A DNA stretch of 64,000 nucleotides from Notolepis coatsorum. Lineage: Eukaryota > Chordata > Actinopteri > Aulopiformes > Paralepididae. The stretch covers positions 119,344,005-119,408,004 of the forward strand of contig OZ020588.1 of assembly GCA_963971535.1 (NCBI GenBank). Reading direction: 5' to 3'. Positions 38,350-49,303 of the stretch are shown one piece after another. Within the stretch, counting starts at the first letter, position 1. Each line of letters starts with the position of its first letter. The position numbers and the translations under genes were made by a program. The notes below the pieces were generated by a model that did no database searches, was not told where the DNA came from, and saw only the letters and a program-made list of their open reading frames with translations.

Positions 38350-38524
38350 ATGATGTTATTATGGATGTTTGGCACCTCAGAATTGGAGTCAGTCCCCGCC
38401 CGGGCTGCCATGGCACCATGCTCTTACAGTTAGGCTCAAAAGTGGTTGTAATGGAAGTCTATGGTCTTGTAGGTTAACAGTCCCAATTTACCATTTTGTT
38501 CAATCCAACAAAGTAAAATGTGTT
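38350..38524 (+). repeat. 175-bp direct repeat, left copy
   Basis: Nearly identical to 42974-43148; one difference seen (AAGTAAAATG versus AAGTCAAATG). It ends exactly where the inverted-repeat element 38525-42971 begins. Confidence 0.9.
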
Positions 38525-38707
38525 GGTAGCACTTTATAATAACACCCTGTTATAATACATTTATAAGGTATTTGTAGATAATGAACTAATCATGAACAAA
38601 CCATTTATATACATTCATAAATTATTATTAAATCATTTATAACTATATTTGTATTCCATTTACAAAGTATTTATAACGCATTAGTGGATAATGAACTAAT
38701 CATGAAC

Positions 38708-39174
38708 GGTCTTGCTTTTAATTTTGCGTTTAGACTAGTGTTTTGGGAGGGAATTATTCGTGCAGACGAGGCTGTAAAAGTCACAGGTATGCGCCAGTAG
38801 CCTAGAAGTGTAAACAAAGCGAACAAGCATGTCTGATTCTATCCATGGAGATCACCACATTGGCAGTACTTTTAAATACACAAGAATCAGTCCAGCGGCT
38901 ATCACATCTAGTGACTGGAGCCACTGTCTGTGAGTGACTCTGCTTTGGTCCAATCACATTCCCCCACCCACAGTCTGCGAATCAGAGACAGAGTAGGGCG
39001 GGTCTTCACAGCACGCTTGGTTGTCACAACTACCTGAGGCAGTGTAGCGTATGGGTTAGCGGGGCTCCGTCGTCTCGAGTCGACTACACTTTTACAGCCT
39101 CGTTTGCACAAATAATTCCCTCCCAAAACACTAGTCTAAACGCAAAACGCAAAATTAAAAGTGAGACAGCAAGA
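38708..39174. mobile_element. Fold-back MITE
   Basis: GTCTTGCTTTTAATTTTGCG... to GGCTGTAAAAGT at the left is matched in inverse by 39083-39174. The arms are about 75-90 bp and include TAGACTAGTGTTTTGGGAGG. No ORF. Confidence 0.75.
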
Positions 39175-39213
39175 CGACTTCCGCGGTTTCTGTTGAGACT
39201 CTCCGTCTAAACA

Positions 39214-39338
39214 TGGCCTTGACACAGGCCTGCGTGAAGGCGATGGAGAAGTTGAGAAGAAGAAAAGGACAGTGCATGGGGGGAGAAGACACTTTGTTGT
39301 GATCGATGAGAGTCACTTCAGACATAAAAGAAAGGCAA
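39214..39338 (+). pseudogene. Possible Merlin/ISXO2-type transposase exon fragment
   Basis: One frame gives HFVVIDESHFRHKRK (about 39289-39335), resembling the first catalytic Asp region (IDES.F...RK) of ISXO2/Merlin DDE transposases. It is followed by AAAGGCAAGT, a consensus GC-type 5' splice site. The preceding frame from the ATG at 39214 is off by one. I see no downstream exon. Short and weak. Confidence 0.35.
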
Positions 39339-39465
39339 GTAGCCTGTACCTTTCTATTAACCAATGCCATTGCAAATGATTAAGCTGGTCATCATAACCA
39401 TAAACAGTACTGTATATTTGCATATCATGTATGTCACAAATGTAACAGTACTATATACCTGTATG

Positions 39466-39561
39466 CAGGGCCGCCTGGGAGAAATGCGAGGCCCTGTGCG
39501 AGATTTAACGCGAGCCCCCCCCCCCCCCCCCCCCCCCCCAAAAAGGTTAAAAAAAAATAAA

Positions 39562-39607
<46 letters not shown>

Positions 39608-40903
39608 CATACAGTCAACATATTCTTAAATAATAGCGCTGCCCGAGGCGGGGCATGATACAGTCAACATATAGCAAAAGAGAGAGAGTGGGGTAATGTC
39701 ATGACATTTTCATTAATCTTACCTGCACGAGGAACGCAGGGCGAAAGGCCGCAACACAGGTCTCCATGTTGACGAAAGGCCTCTCGCTGGCGGGACAAAA
39801 AGAAGCTATGGCCAGAGCCTTGTCATGGTGCAGGCCCGACTACATCTTCTGTCAAAGGGCCTGCTATTCTCAAGGCTAACTGATAGCATCAAACGAACGT
39901 TCCCAGCTGACGCTAAACAGCTAACTGGCTAACAGTTAGCTCAATCAGGCACCAGGCACACACCGTTAGCTACTAGTAGTATTAGCTAGTCGACCAGTTT
40001 GGCTCCAGAGAGAGAGAAAGAGAGATAGGTCAGGTCCACGGCGGGTATATAATCATAGGTTGACTCACCATAACGCAGTATCAACGCCGGCGCCAATGGT
40101 AAAGTTGGAAGGAGACTTTCTTGGCCCACGCCACGGTGTAATTTCTTCTTCTTCTTCTTCGAGTACTTTCCGGCAGACTGGACACCTTTCGGCGTATTGC
40201 TGCCTAACAGATTTATCTGCTCACAAGTTCTCTTCTCCTTCTTTTGAAAAGACATCCACTCGCCTCGCCTCGCTCCTCTGAATAGGTTAGCTAACGCTAG
40301 TTAGCCTTTAGCTAAGCTAGCTACTAGCCGACATCATCATGGCTATACCATGACAAGGCTCCGGCCATTTGTCCCGCTAGCGAGAGGCCTTTCGTCAATG
40401 TTCCTTGGTGACCGACCGACTGATAATGATGATAATGACCGACCTCTTTCTTCGTCTTGGCTGGCATAACTAAGCATAGTCAAAAGCTGCACGCACGAAA
40501 TAGTCAAACGCAGCTGACTCACGCGGCGCCGGCGTACTACTACACATGATGTAAGTAAAACCACTCCCTTCGTTGAAACCAATAGTATGTCTGCTGCAGA
40601 ACCCCAGAGGCTGAGCTCCAATAGTGAGTATGTCTGCAGGACTGCAGACCCAGGAACAAGTCAGACACATTCTACAAACGTGTCTAATGTGAAATATATA
40701 AGCATATAAGCAAAACTAGATTTTAGGTCTGTGATGAAAAAGGGCCTCGCGGGAAGGGGGGCCTCGCAAAAAAAAAAAAAAAAAAAAATAAAAAATAATA
40801 AAAAAAAATTAATAACTTTTTTTTTTTTTTTTTTTTGCGAGGCCCCCCTTCCCGCGAGGCCCTGTGCGACCGCACTGCTCGCACACCCCCTGAGGCGGCC
40901 CTG
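39466..40903. mobile_element. Non-autonomous hAT family member A with perfect 8-bp duplication
   Basis: CCTGTATG at 39458-39465 and 40904-40911. The ends CAGGGCCGCCTGGG and, inverted, CAGGGCCGCCTCAGG. Shares ends, an AATAATAGCGCTGCCCGAGG block, and a subterminal hairpin (40741-40767 with 40837-40862) with 44211-46426. Contains a C-run, a TA tract (39567-39592) and a TTC tract (about 40143-40160). No transposase. Confidence 0.9.
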
Positions 40904-40989
40904 CCTGTATGTCATGTATGTCCCTATGCCATAAATGTCTGATGTCATGTATGTTGTGTATGTCATAAATGTCACTATGAATTGAAAAT

Positions 40990-41119
40990 GGGGGACCCTG
41001 ATGTAAACAAGACAAACGTCTTTCTCTGGTCTGCATCCCCTTAACAATTGTATGTATTGAGCCGTACTGTATTGTACCCATTCTGCAATCTGTTAAATAA
41101 AGTTTTCATTCATTCATTC
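40990..41119 (+). repeat. LINE/SINE 3' tail family, copy 3
   Basis: GGGGGACCCTGATGTAAACA through TTGTACCCATTCTGCAATC to AATAAAGTTTTCATTCATTC; see 5618-5743 and 29497-29612. Confidence 0.7.
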
Positions 41120-41417
41120 AAACCATGTCACCATTTTGGAAAAATATGGATGCAGTATATTCAACCATGATTAATGAAAATGAATTACCTCCAATTTCTG
41201 CTCACATCATAAATGTTTCTGAATCAATGTCAATCTCTTCTTTCTTGTTTTGCCATTTTCCCCGAAACACAGGATGGCTGGGGCCTGGAGAACATATAAG
41301 GAGAGGTGTGGAGACTCAGAGGTGTGGAGACTTAGGGGGAACCGCACAGAGCAGTCACTTGAAGACCACCTGGCATCATTGAGTGGCTTGCTAGAAAACA
41401 TCGTCATGGTCCCCTAG

Positions 41418-41618
<201 letters not shown>

Positions 41619-41751
41619 TCAATGTGTATTGGTATTTTGCTTTGCTTTGTTTGTGTTAATAGAATTGCATTTATCTATAGTCTTAATTCTGTCATTGTTT
41701 GATGTCACAAAGAAGGGTGGATCCGAAAGCTGTCTAGAACATTTATAACAT

Positions 41752-42120
41752 GTGATGAAAAAGTCAACAAATAATGAACAAACTGTATTACACATTTGTT
41801 AATGATGAATAGTGTTCACTTTAGATTAGGGCACACAATAGCATCTGCAAATGATTTATAGATGTTTCATGAATGTCTAACAAATCATTTGTTAAACATG
41901 AAAAGACAAGTCTGGTCTTTGCCTCGGGTCTGTATTCATAAAAGCCAGATCGTTCATAACAGGTGAGTTGAAAGTCAACAAATAATGAACAAACTATTAC
42001 ACATTTGTTAATGATGGAATAGTGTTGACTTTAGATTAGGGCACACAATAGCATCTGCAAATGATTTATAGATCTTTTATGAATGTCTAACAAATCATTT
42101 GTTGAACATGAACAAATAAA
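41752..42120 (+). repeat. Local duplication of about 210 bp
   Basis: AAGTCAACAAATAATGAACA, TTAGATTAGGGCACACAATA and AGCATCTGCAAATGATTTAT occur twice in order (41760-41900 and 41970-42115). Confidence 0.8.
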
Positions 42121-42299
42121 TGGAGGTATAGTCGTTTTTTCATATCCATTTTTCAAAGCATCTACAAATGTGTTACTACACATTAGATATCATTATTAAA
42201 TGTTGCACTAATAATGAACAAATAAGGTTGATCGTGTGGAAAAAAGTGACCAACAGACCAAACGAGTACATTTACAAATGATGTACTAATCAGTTGTAA

Positions 42300-42540
42300 A
42301 ATACTTTGTAAATGGTATACAAATATAGTTATAATAATAATTTATGAATGTATATAAATGGTTTGTTCATGATTAGTTCATTATCCACTAATGATTTATA
42401 AATACTTTGTAAATGGTATACAAATATAGTTTATTGGCTCAATAAAGGAATCTGAATCTGGATGAATGATTTAATAATAATTTATGAATGTATATAAATG
42501 GTTTGTTCATGATTAGTTCATTATCTACAAATACCTTATA
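42300..42540 (+). repeat. Tandemly repeated inner arm of the inverted-repeat element
   Basis: TTTATGAATGTATATAAATG then GGTTTGTTCATGATTAGTTC occurs at about 42341 and again at 42481; both are inverse to 38580-38640. Confidence 0.7.
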
Positions 42541-42542
42541 AA

Positions 42543-42928
42543 TAGGGATGTCCGTTATTATCGGCCTACCGATATTATCGGCTGATATCGGCATTAAAAT
42601 GTGATATCGGAAAATATTGGTATCGGTTTTCAAAAAAAGATTTTTTTTTAATTTCTTTTTAAAAAAAATTACACTTCTATAACCTTTATTTACCCAGGCA
42701 AGCAAGTAAGAACAAATTCTGATTTCATTTATTGTCAAAAGTATGCATAATGTTGTGTTAATTCCACAACAAGATATATGTAATGTTAATTACCTGAAAT
42801 TATAAAAAAAAATTGGGGGGGGGGAACCCTGCATATATCGGTATCGGTTGATATCGGTATCGGAAATTAAGAGTTGGACAATATCGGTATATCGGTATCG
42901 GTAAAAAAGTCAATATCGAGCATCCCTA
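42543..42928. mobile_element. Small hAT MITE with perfect 8-bp duplication
   Basis: CTTATAAA at 42535-42542 and 42929-42936. The ends TAGGGATGTCC and GAGCATCCCTA. The interior is rich in TATCGGTATCGG words. 386 bp, no ORF. Confidence 0.9.
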
Positions 42929-42973
42929 CTTATAAATGTATTATAACAGGGTGTTATTATAAAGTGCTACCAA

Positions 42974-43148
42974 ATGATGTTATTATGGATGTTTGGCACC
43001 TCAGAATTGGAGTCAGTCCCCGCCCGGGCTGCCATGGCACCATGCTCTTACAGTTAGGCTCAAAAGTGGTTGTAATGGAAGTCTATGGTCTTGTAGGTTA
43101 ACAGTCCCAATTTACCATTTTGTTCAATCCAACAAAGTCAAATGTGTT
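42974..43148 (+). repeat. 175-bp direct repeat, right copy
   Basis: Begins two bases after the right end of the inverted-repeat element; counterpart of 38350-38524. Confidence 0.9.
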
Positions 43149-43156
43149 TCTAGAAG

Positions 43157-43355
43157 GGGCGCCCTCGTGGCGCACCGCATAGTGCCTTCCACACCTACAC
43201 CGTCCCGGGTTCGTCTCCCGTTCCCGGTGACATTTGACGCATGTCTTCCCCGCCTCTTTTCCCGTTCATCCTCTCCTGTACATGGAATTATTACATTCCA
43301 ACAGTATATGCTCCACTAAATTCCATGGCCGAAAAAAACAGGAAGAAGAAAATTC
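43157..43355 (+). mobile_element. tRNA-derived SINE
   Basis: GCGCCCTCGTGGCGCACCGC (A-box region) and CGGGTTCGTCTCCCG (B box), then a unique body with TCCCGTTCATCCTCTCCTGT and an A-rich end. This head-plus-body is common in fishes. Different family from 27265-27731. Confidence 0.75.
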
Positions 43356-43768
43356 TTATTTGTACCTGCCCCTACACACATACAGTACACTTATAGATTA
43401 ATTGCAATGTTTACCAAACCAAACAGAATGTACATACTTATTTTGCAGAAATGGAAACATCAACACAATTAAATTAAATTAACATAAATAAATGCATTTA
43501 GTGTATCTATCAGTTAAATTGCATATTTAGGTTCATTCATTTATGCACACACATACACACACACATTTATCTATATATATATAATGTATTATTCTATATT
43601 ATACTTCTATTTACTATATAGTTGTATTATTTTAATTGTATTATAATATAACTAAATTATACTATTTATACTACACTATATTGGTATACAGTATTGAAAC
43701 TGATTAGAAAAACAAATAGCTAAATATATTCAAAAGTATACAGAAAATACCAAATAGGACCAATCTTG
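43356..43768. other. No gene seen (3' flank of a hAT transposase relic)
   Basis: AT-rich, with an ATAT run near 43570-43690. Confidence 0.4.
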
Positions 43769-44131
43769 TCAATGGCTGCCTATACCCCACTCTCCCGTCT
43801 CATAGAAGTTTCCAAAGATTTCCATAATCATGTTTTTTGTCCTCAATCTTTCTGGCTCTTGCTTTTGGGTTGTTAGCCAATGGCTTTGAAACCAAGACTT
43901 GACATAAATATCTGGTCTGATGAAAAGCAAGGCTGACATGCTTTTCACCTCTAGGGAGCGTCTACTTGTGGTTAAAATGTTCATCTGACTAAACCCACGC
44001 TCACACTCAGCTGTGGAGATGACCAGAGTGTTCACTGCTTGGAGGAGAGGTTTCAGGTCTTCTGGTGCTGGTGGCATTTCATCATCAGTTTTGTGTGTGA
44101 CCATGTCAATATATTCCCTCATCCCTCTCTG
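43769..44131 (-). pseudogene. KIAA1586-like hAT transposase, C-terminal part
   Basis: Minus-strand frame from the DIRS junction at 44131 to the stop at 43769. It reads QRGMREYIDMV, then PPAPEDLKPLLQAVNTLVIS, TAECERGFSQMN and SALLFIRPDIYVKSW. The STAECERGFS.MN...R..L....LLFI pattern is the hAT C-terminal dimerisation region in the KIAA1586/ZNF862-like group. The upstream part of the same frame resumes at 51219, on the other side of the 7.1-kb DIRS insertion. Confidence 0.85.
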
Positions 44132-44509
44132 AACGTACGGTTGTATCTATAACCATAGTTATATGAGTATAGCGGACGCTCTGCGTCCTTCTGAAACACA
44201 TCCTTACGCCCAGGGCCGCCTGGGCGAAATGCGAGGCCCTGAGCGAGATTTAAACGCGAGCCCCCCCCCCCCCCCCCCTAAAGGTAAAACATTTAAAATA
44301 AAAATTTATATAATATTTTAATTTTAATTTAAAAATTTTTATACAGTAAACATATTCTTAAATAATAGCGCTGCCCGAGGCTGGGCATACAGTCAACATA
44401 TTCTTAAATAATAGCGCTGCCCGAGGCTGGGCATGATGCAGTCAACTGTCAATTATAGAGAGAGAGAGAGAGAGAGAGACCTACAAAGAGCCCCTTTTGT
44501 CAACTCATA

Positions 44510-45052
44510 ATGAAACTGGCTGACATCTCACACTCTGACATCACAAACCCTAGCCAGCCTCAGAAGATTAGACCTAACCAAATTATAACCAAAGAAAAAG
44601 ATAAATACATTACGTATTGGAATCAACTCACACAATCACACCACAAATTAGAAACATATTTGGCCCTAAACAGACACTATACTGTGGCAGACTACCTCAG
44701 CACAGTAACTGATAAGAATGTAAGAAAGAATCTGACAAGGTACAGACTGAGTGACCATGGTTTGGCGATAGAAAAGGGCAGACACAGACAGACCTGGCTG
44801 CCCAGAGAGGAGAGGTTGTGCTGTCTTTGTGATGAGGGAGCCGTAGAGACAGAACTACACTTCCTAACACAATGTGAAAATTACAGAAATATTAGGGAGG
44901 AATTCTTTCCAAAAATTGAAATTATTTCCCCAGAATTCCAAAGTATGACAGAAGTGCAGAAATTGCCATTCCTCCTGGGGGAACAGAAAGAATGTGCAGT
45001 TTTAGCTGCAAAATATGTCAATTCATGTCACAAGAAAAGGGACAACCAGTAG
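44510..45052 (+). pseudogene. 5'-truncated LINE, C-terminal ORF end
   Basis: 180 codons to a normal stop: HHKLETYLALNRHYTVADYL, then LTRYRLSDHGLAIEKGRH and a Cys/His cluster CCLCDEG...ELHFLTQC. This Zn-knuckle-like end (CxxC...HxxxxC) is typical of a fish LINE ORF2 C-terminus whose clade I cannot name. The 3' UTR runs to about 45191 (TTGGCAACATTTGTGAAATT...GCCAATA) and leads into the GA tract. Confidence 0.7.
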
Positions 45053-45190
45053 GACACATATACTGTATATACATGTACCATGTTTTACTCACCGCACCAT
45101 CTCCTTTATTTCTTTTGATCTTATATTGTTATGTTGTTTGCTGTTTATGTCATAATTGTGCTTTGGCAACATTTGTGAAATTTCATGCCA

Positions 45191-45191
<1 letters not shown>

Positions 45192-45272
<81 letters not shown>
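45192..45272 (+). repeat. (AG)n microsatellite
   Basis: About 80 bp of AG directly after the LINE 3' end. Confidence 0.97.
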
Positions 45273-45274
<2 letters not shown>

Positions 45275-45275
<1 letters not shown>

Positions 45276-45612
45276 GGTGCAGCATGAGAGAGACACACAC
45301 CACAGCGGGTGGGTGTAGCACGAGAGAGACAGAGAGACACACACCACGGCGGGTGGGTGTAGCACGAGAGAGACAGAGAGACACACACCACGGTGGGTGG
45401 GTGTAGCACGAGAGAGACAGAGAGACACACACCACGGCAGGTGGGTGCAGCACGAGAGAGACAGAGAGACACACACCACGGCGGGTGGTTGTAGCACGAG
45501 AGAGACAGAGAGACACACACCATGGCGGGTGGGTGCAGCACGAGAGAGACAGAGAGACACACACCACGGCGGGTGGGTGTAGCACGAGAGAGACAGAGAG
45601 ACAGAGAGACAG
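45275..45612 (+). repeat. Minisatellite, about 44-bp unit
   Basis: Seven to eight near-identical copies of GGTGGGTGTAGCACGAGAGA + GACAGAGAGACACACACCAC + GGC. It opens long spurious frames on both strands (SVSLVLHPPAV-like). Confidence 0.92.
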
Positions 45613-45714
45613 AGACCACAGCGGGAACAGAATAGATTGCTTGAAAAACTCACCCTAACGCAGATTCAATGGCAAAGTTGGAAGGAGACGACGTCGACGC
45701 ATTTTCCTACTGTG

Positions 45715-45960
45715 GAGCTAACGCTAGTTAGCCTTTAGCTAAGCTACTAGCCGACATGGCTAGCCTGACTGAACCACATGTTAGCACTCGCTAACGTAGC
45801 TAATGCTAGTTAGCTAGCGTTAGCTAATGCTAGTTAGCCTTTAGCTAAGCTACTAGCCGACATGGCTAGCCCGACTGAACCACACGTTAGCACTCGATAA
45901 CGTAGCTAAAGCTAACTAGCTGTCCCTGCCTTTAGCTAAGCCGACATGGCTAGCCTGACT
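45715..45960 (+). repeat. GCTAAC/GTTAGC-rich tandem repeat, three copies
   Basis: TAGCCTTTAGCTAAGC...GCCGACATGGCTAGCC recurs about every 100 bp; each copy is internally palindromic. Confidence 0.75.
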
Positions 45961-46596
45961 GAACTTTCTAACATGCAACAACTTTCATCTTCAATCCATC
46001 TGCCGAACGACCGTTCTCTTCGTCTTGGCTGGCATAACCTCCAATGCTGCACGCCCGAAATAGTCAGATGCACGCCGGCCGACTGTACCTTACCTGTAAC
46101 CCCTCCCCTCATTGAAACCAATAGTATATCTGCTGCAGAGCCTCAGAGCTCCAATAGTGTATCTGCAGAGCCGCAGAGCCAGGAACAAGTCAGACACATT
46201 CTACAAGTGTGTCTAATGTGAAATATATAAGCATATAAGCAAAACTAGATTTTAGGTCTGTGATGAAAAAGGGCCTCGCGGGAAGGGGGGCCTCGCAAAA
46301 AAATTTAAACATTTAAAAAAATAAAAAATTAAAAAAATATATTAAAAAAAAAAAAAATTGCGAGGCCCCCCTTCCCGCGAGGCCCTGTGCGACTGCACTG
46401 CTCGCACACCCCCTGAGGCGGCCCTGCTTACGCCAGTATAATACTGAATAAAATCTCCACATGCACATTTATACACCCATTCAGCTGGCCACACCCCCAT
46501 CCGCTCCTCTACATAAGCAGTGGTGTAGCCATACTATCAGCTCCTTCCCAAGCCTTTCACCACCAGGGCAAAGACCACAGGGTCCTCAGTGAGTCC

Positions 46597-46693
46597 GACG
46601 CAGAGCGTCCGCTATACTCATATAACTATGGTTATAGATATAACCGTACGTTATAGATCGTATAGCTACCGCTCTGCGTCCTTCTGGAACACA
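46597..46693. repeat. DIRS internal complementary region, copy 2
   Basis: 46597-46652 is the inverse of the left outer end (from 44132). 46650-46693 is the inverse of the right outer end (51218 down to 51175). They overlap on GTT at 46650-46652. Confidence 0.85.
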
Positions 46694-49240
46694 GGAGCTG
46701 AGCAGAGCGGAAGCTCGACAAATGTACCCGCTGAGGCCCCCCACAACCATCAGAACCGGGGAGGACCCGAGCCCCCGGACCCCCCTAGTGGAGGACGGGA
46801 GGGAATCGGATCCGACTGTGCGAAGAGGGGTTTAGCAACTCAAACGCACAGGGTGAGCAGACCGTGGGACTTACCTTCCCACAGAAGAACCCACGACTAC
46901 ACAAACGCGCAACCCACATGCCACTAGGGAACGAATGGGAAAAAACAAAAACCCCGTTACAACCCCTAACATCACGGGGTCAAGGGCAAAACCCAACCCT
47001 GTGGCAAAGCCGTAGCAGTGGAGCGCGAAGGAGGACCCAGCCCCAGGAAGGGACTGGACCCCCTGGAAAAAGGGGCCTGGTGAGGCCAACGATGCCGCAG
47101 CATCAAGACCCCACCAGGCGGTCACTAGTGATACCACCCCCCACATCGCCAGCATATTCTGACAGGGCCCATCCAAGAGCAGGCCCTTCCCCCCACAGCA
47201 CGCCGCCCTGAAGCACTCAAGAGGCTACACCCACAGCGGGACCAGGCAGCGCACCGGGGAGACAACCCTCAAAGAGGGCGATCCCTCAATCCAGGCAACA
47301 GGCCACTCGACCTGAGCCCGGAGCACTGCGGACTAGACAGGCGCCAAAGAGAACAGCACCCCGGCGGAAAGGGCGTATGCTGGTATGCTGTGCACCATGT
47401 CGCAGCCTCCACAAAAAAAACAACCCTCTAGAGGGGCCGAGGCAGAGAAGGCAGACATGATTGGCAGATGTCACGAAAGGTGCGGGGGCACACTCACAGG
47501 CAGACAGGGCCAAGCCCAGCCTACCCCGAGAGTTGACTCCGCTACCAACACACCGGGAAACCAACCACCACCTTGGTTCTAACATGAGGCGGTTGTTCCT
47601 ATAACCCCCCAAGAAAAAACACAACTGCGGCTATACAGCAGTACAAGTGTTTCAGTTTTCAAGAAGGGGTTAACCCAGGCCAACAGGTCGACGAAAACAA
47701 ATTCGGACCTGAGCCCGGCGGACTGGGAGGTACACAGGGATGCCAGAGGGGTTCTACAATAACCACCTCAACAGCCCCCTCCCAGCCCCGCCAAGCAGGA
47801 GAAGAGAGGGGCGAAAAAGACCCTCTAGGACCCCTCTACCAATGCTTCGATCTATTCTGTTAACATCCCCCAGAGATGAACGAGAATTAGTCGAGACAAG
47901 CCTAGTACACTGGCGCTCGGAAAAGACAAACTCCATCCCAGTTGCCCCATAAAAAACGCTGTTTCAATGATGAGCAACCAAGGCGCGCAAGCCCATGTAT
48001 GGTTCCTATCAGAAGCACCCAGGGCCAGCACTACGTACACATCAAGACCCAAAACATATCAATGGTAATTCTAACAAGAACCCAGATACCGTTCCTCCAA
48101 GCCGCCTGGGAGAACGACAAGAAGCCGATATTTTTACAGAAAAAAATACGGACATGGGTCCCATATGACGCGGCTGAGGGAAAACAACACCCCGTCAACC
48201 TCTCCATAATAGAGGGGACGGGGAACCCCCAGAGAGCCTCCCCATGTGAGCAACAAATTGAAAAGTTTATGTAACATTGAGCCACGTGACCAAAAGCTCA
48301 GGACACATATATACAGAGTGCAGCAGAACTCTTGAGTTCCCATGCACCGTAACACCAACTTGACAACAACAGAGGTCCACATATGGAGCCTGTAAAGAAC
48401 TCACGGAAGTTGGCAACCAATAGAAACGCGCCCAGTGACGTACTCTATGGTGGGGGGAATCCCATGACTCAACCGACCATTACAGGCGAGGAGTCAGGTT
48501 ACTCCCTACCCCCCCCCCCCCCCCCTCTCCTGTGCCGTGCTGACCAATCAGTACGGCAGGGAACCTGAAGGATAGAAGGCCCAACCCCCTGACCAATCAG
48601 AAAAGAGGGAAAGAGGGGTTTATCAGTTCACCCCCTCATGACCCCACACCCCGGATACGCTTTTATAGAAAACAAGCCATTCAGCGGTGATACCTATGTA
48701 GCCAGCATGCTAATGGAGAAGCGTATCCTATCAGGATAAGCTAACCCAACGCACGCTACTCACAGACGACCACTCGTCTGCGAACAGGGTTTATAAACAA
48801 GGCTGAAGGCTTATGTGTGAACACGACACCCGTGTTTTATGTTTCAAGAAAAAACACAGAAGGTTGAGAGAGGGTCAATAAGACCTCGGTACAAGCTATA
48901 CACACGAGAACATCTTGTAGGCTAACACTCCAAAGCTGTGGACTCAATGTCATTGTTTACCAATGTAACAGAACACACACAACCTACTCAGACAACGGTA
49001 AAAATGTACCACTATAAGAAGAAACATATTTCTTCAGGATGAGGAAAGAAAAGCCTTTCGACCGAGTGCTAGCTACAGGCCTTGCTAAGCACATATATAT
49101 GTAGCGACCAGAAGGACTAAAAGTCCTGCTCTCCTACAACCCCACAACTAGGCGAGAGTTCACACATCGTATCCCCAACATATACAGTGAATAAACACAC
49201 AGTTTGTAACAAAAAATAGTCCCTCACTCAGGAGGGACCC
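46694..49240 (-). other. DIRS copy 2 internal region, no readable pol
   Basis: Homologous to 7001-9720 of copy 1. No RT, RNase H or recombinase motif is visible in any frame. It contains a C-run at 48510-48524. Confidence 0.55.
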
Positions 49241-49246
49241 TTTATT
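49241..49246 (-). terminator. Polyadenylation signal after the DIRS gag remnant
   Basis: TTTATT on the plus strand is AATAAA on the coding strand, 58 bp after the gag stop. A hairpin GTCCCTC...GAGGGAC (49219-49238) follows it. Confidence 0.45.
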
Positions 49247-49303
49247 TAATGCAAAAATCATATGGTTGGGGCGGGGAAGGGAACAGGGGTAACATGGGGA
49301 AAG

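Larger units (their letters stand above)
44211..46426. mobile_element. Non-autonomous hAT family member B in the DIRS terminal repeat
   Basis: Perfect 8-bp duplication CTTACGCC (44203-44210 and 46427-46434). The ends match 39466-40903 (CAGGGCCGCCTGGG; inverted CAGGGCCGCCTCAGG), with the same subterminal hairpin (46270-46296 and 46360-46385). It carries a LINE 3' end, a GA tract, a minisatellite and GCTAAC-rich tandem repeats. Confidence 0.92.

Noticed and set aside
45089..45653. Long repetitive frames on both strands with SVSLVLHPPAV-type units
   Set aside because: They come from the 44-bp minisatellite; the unit length, not selection, keeps the frames open.
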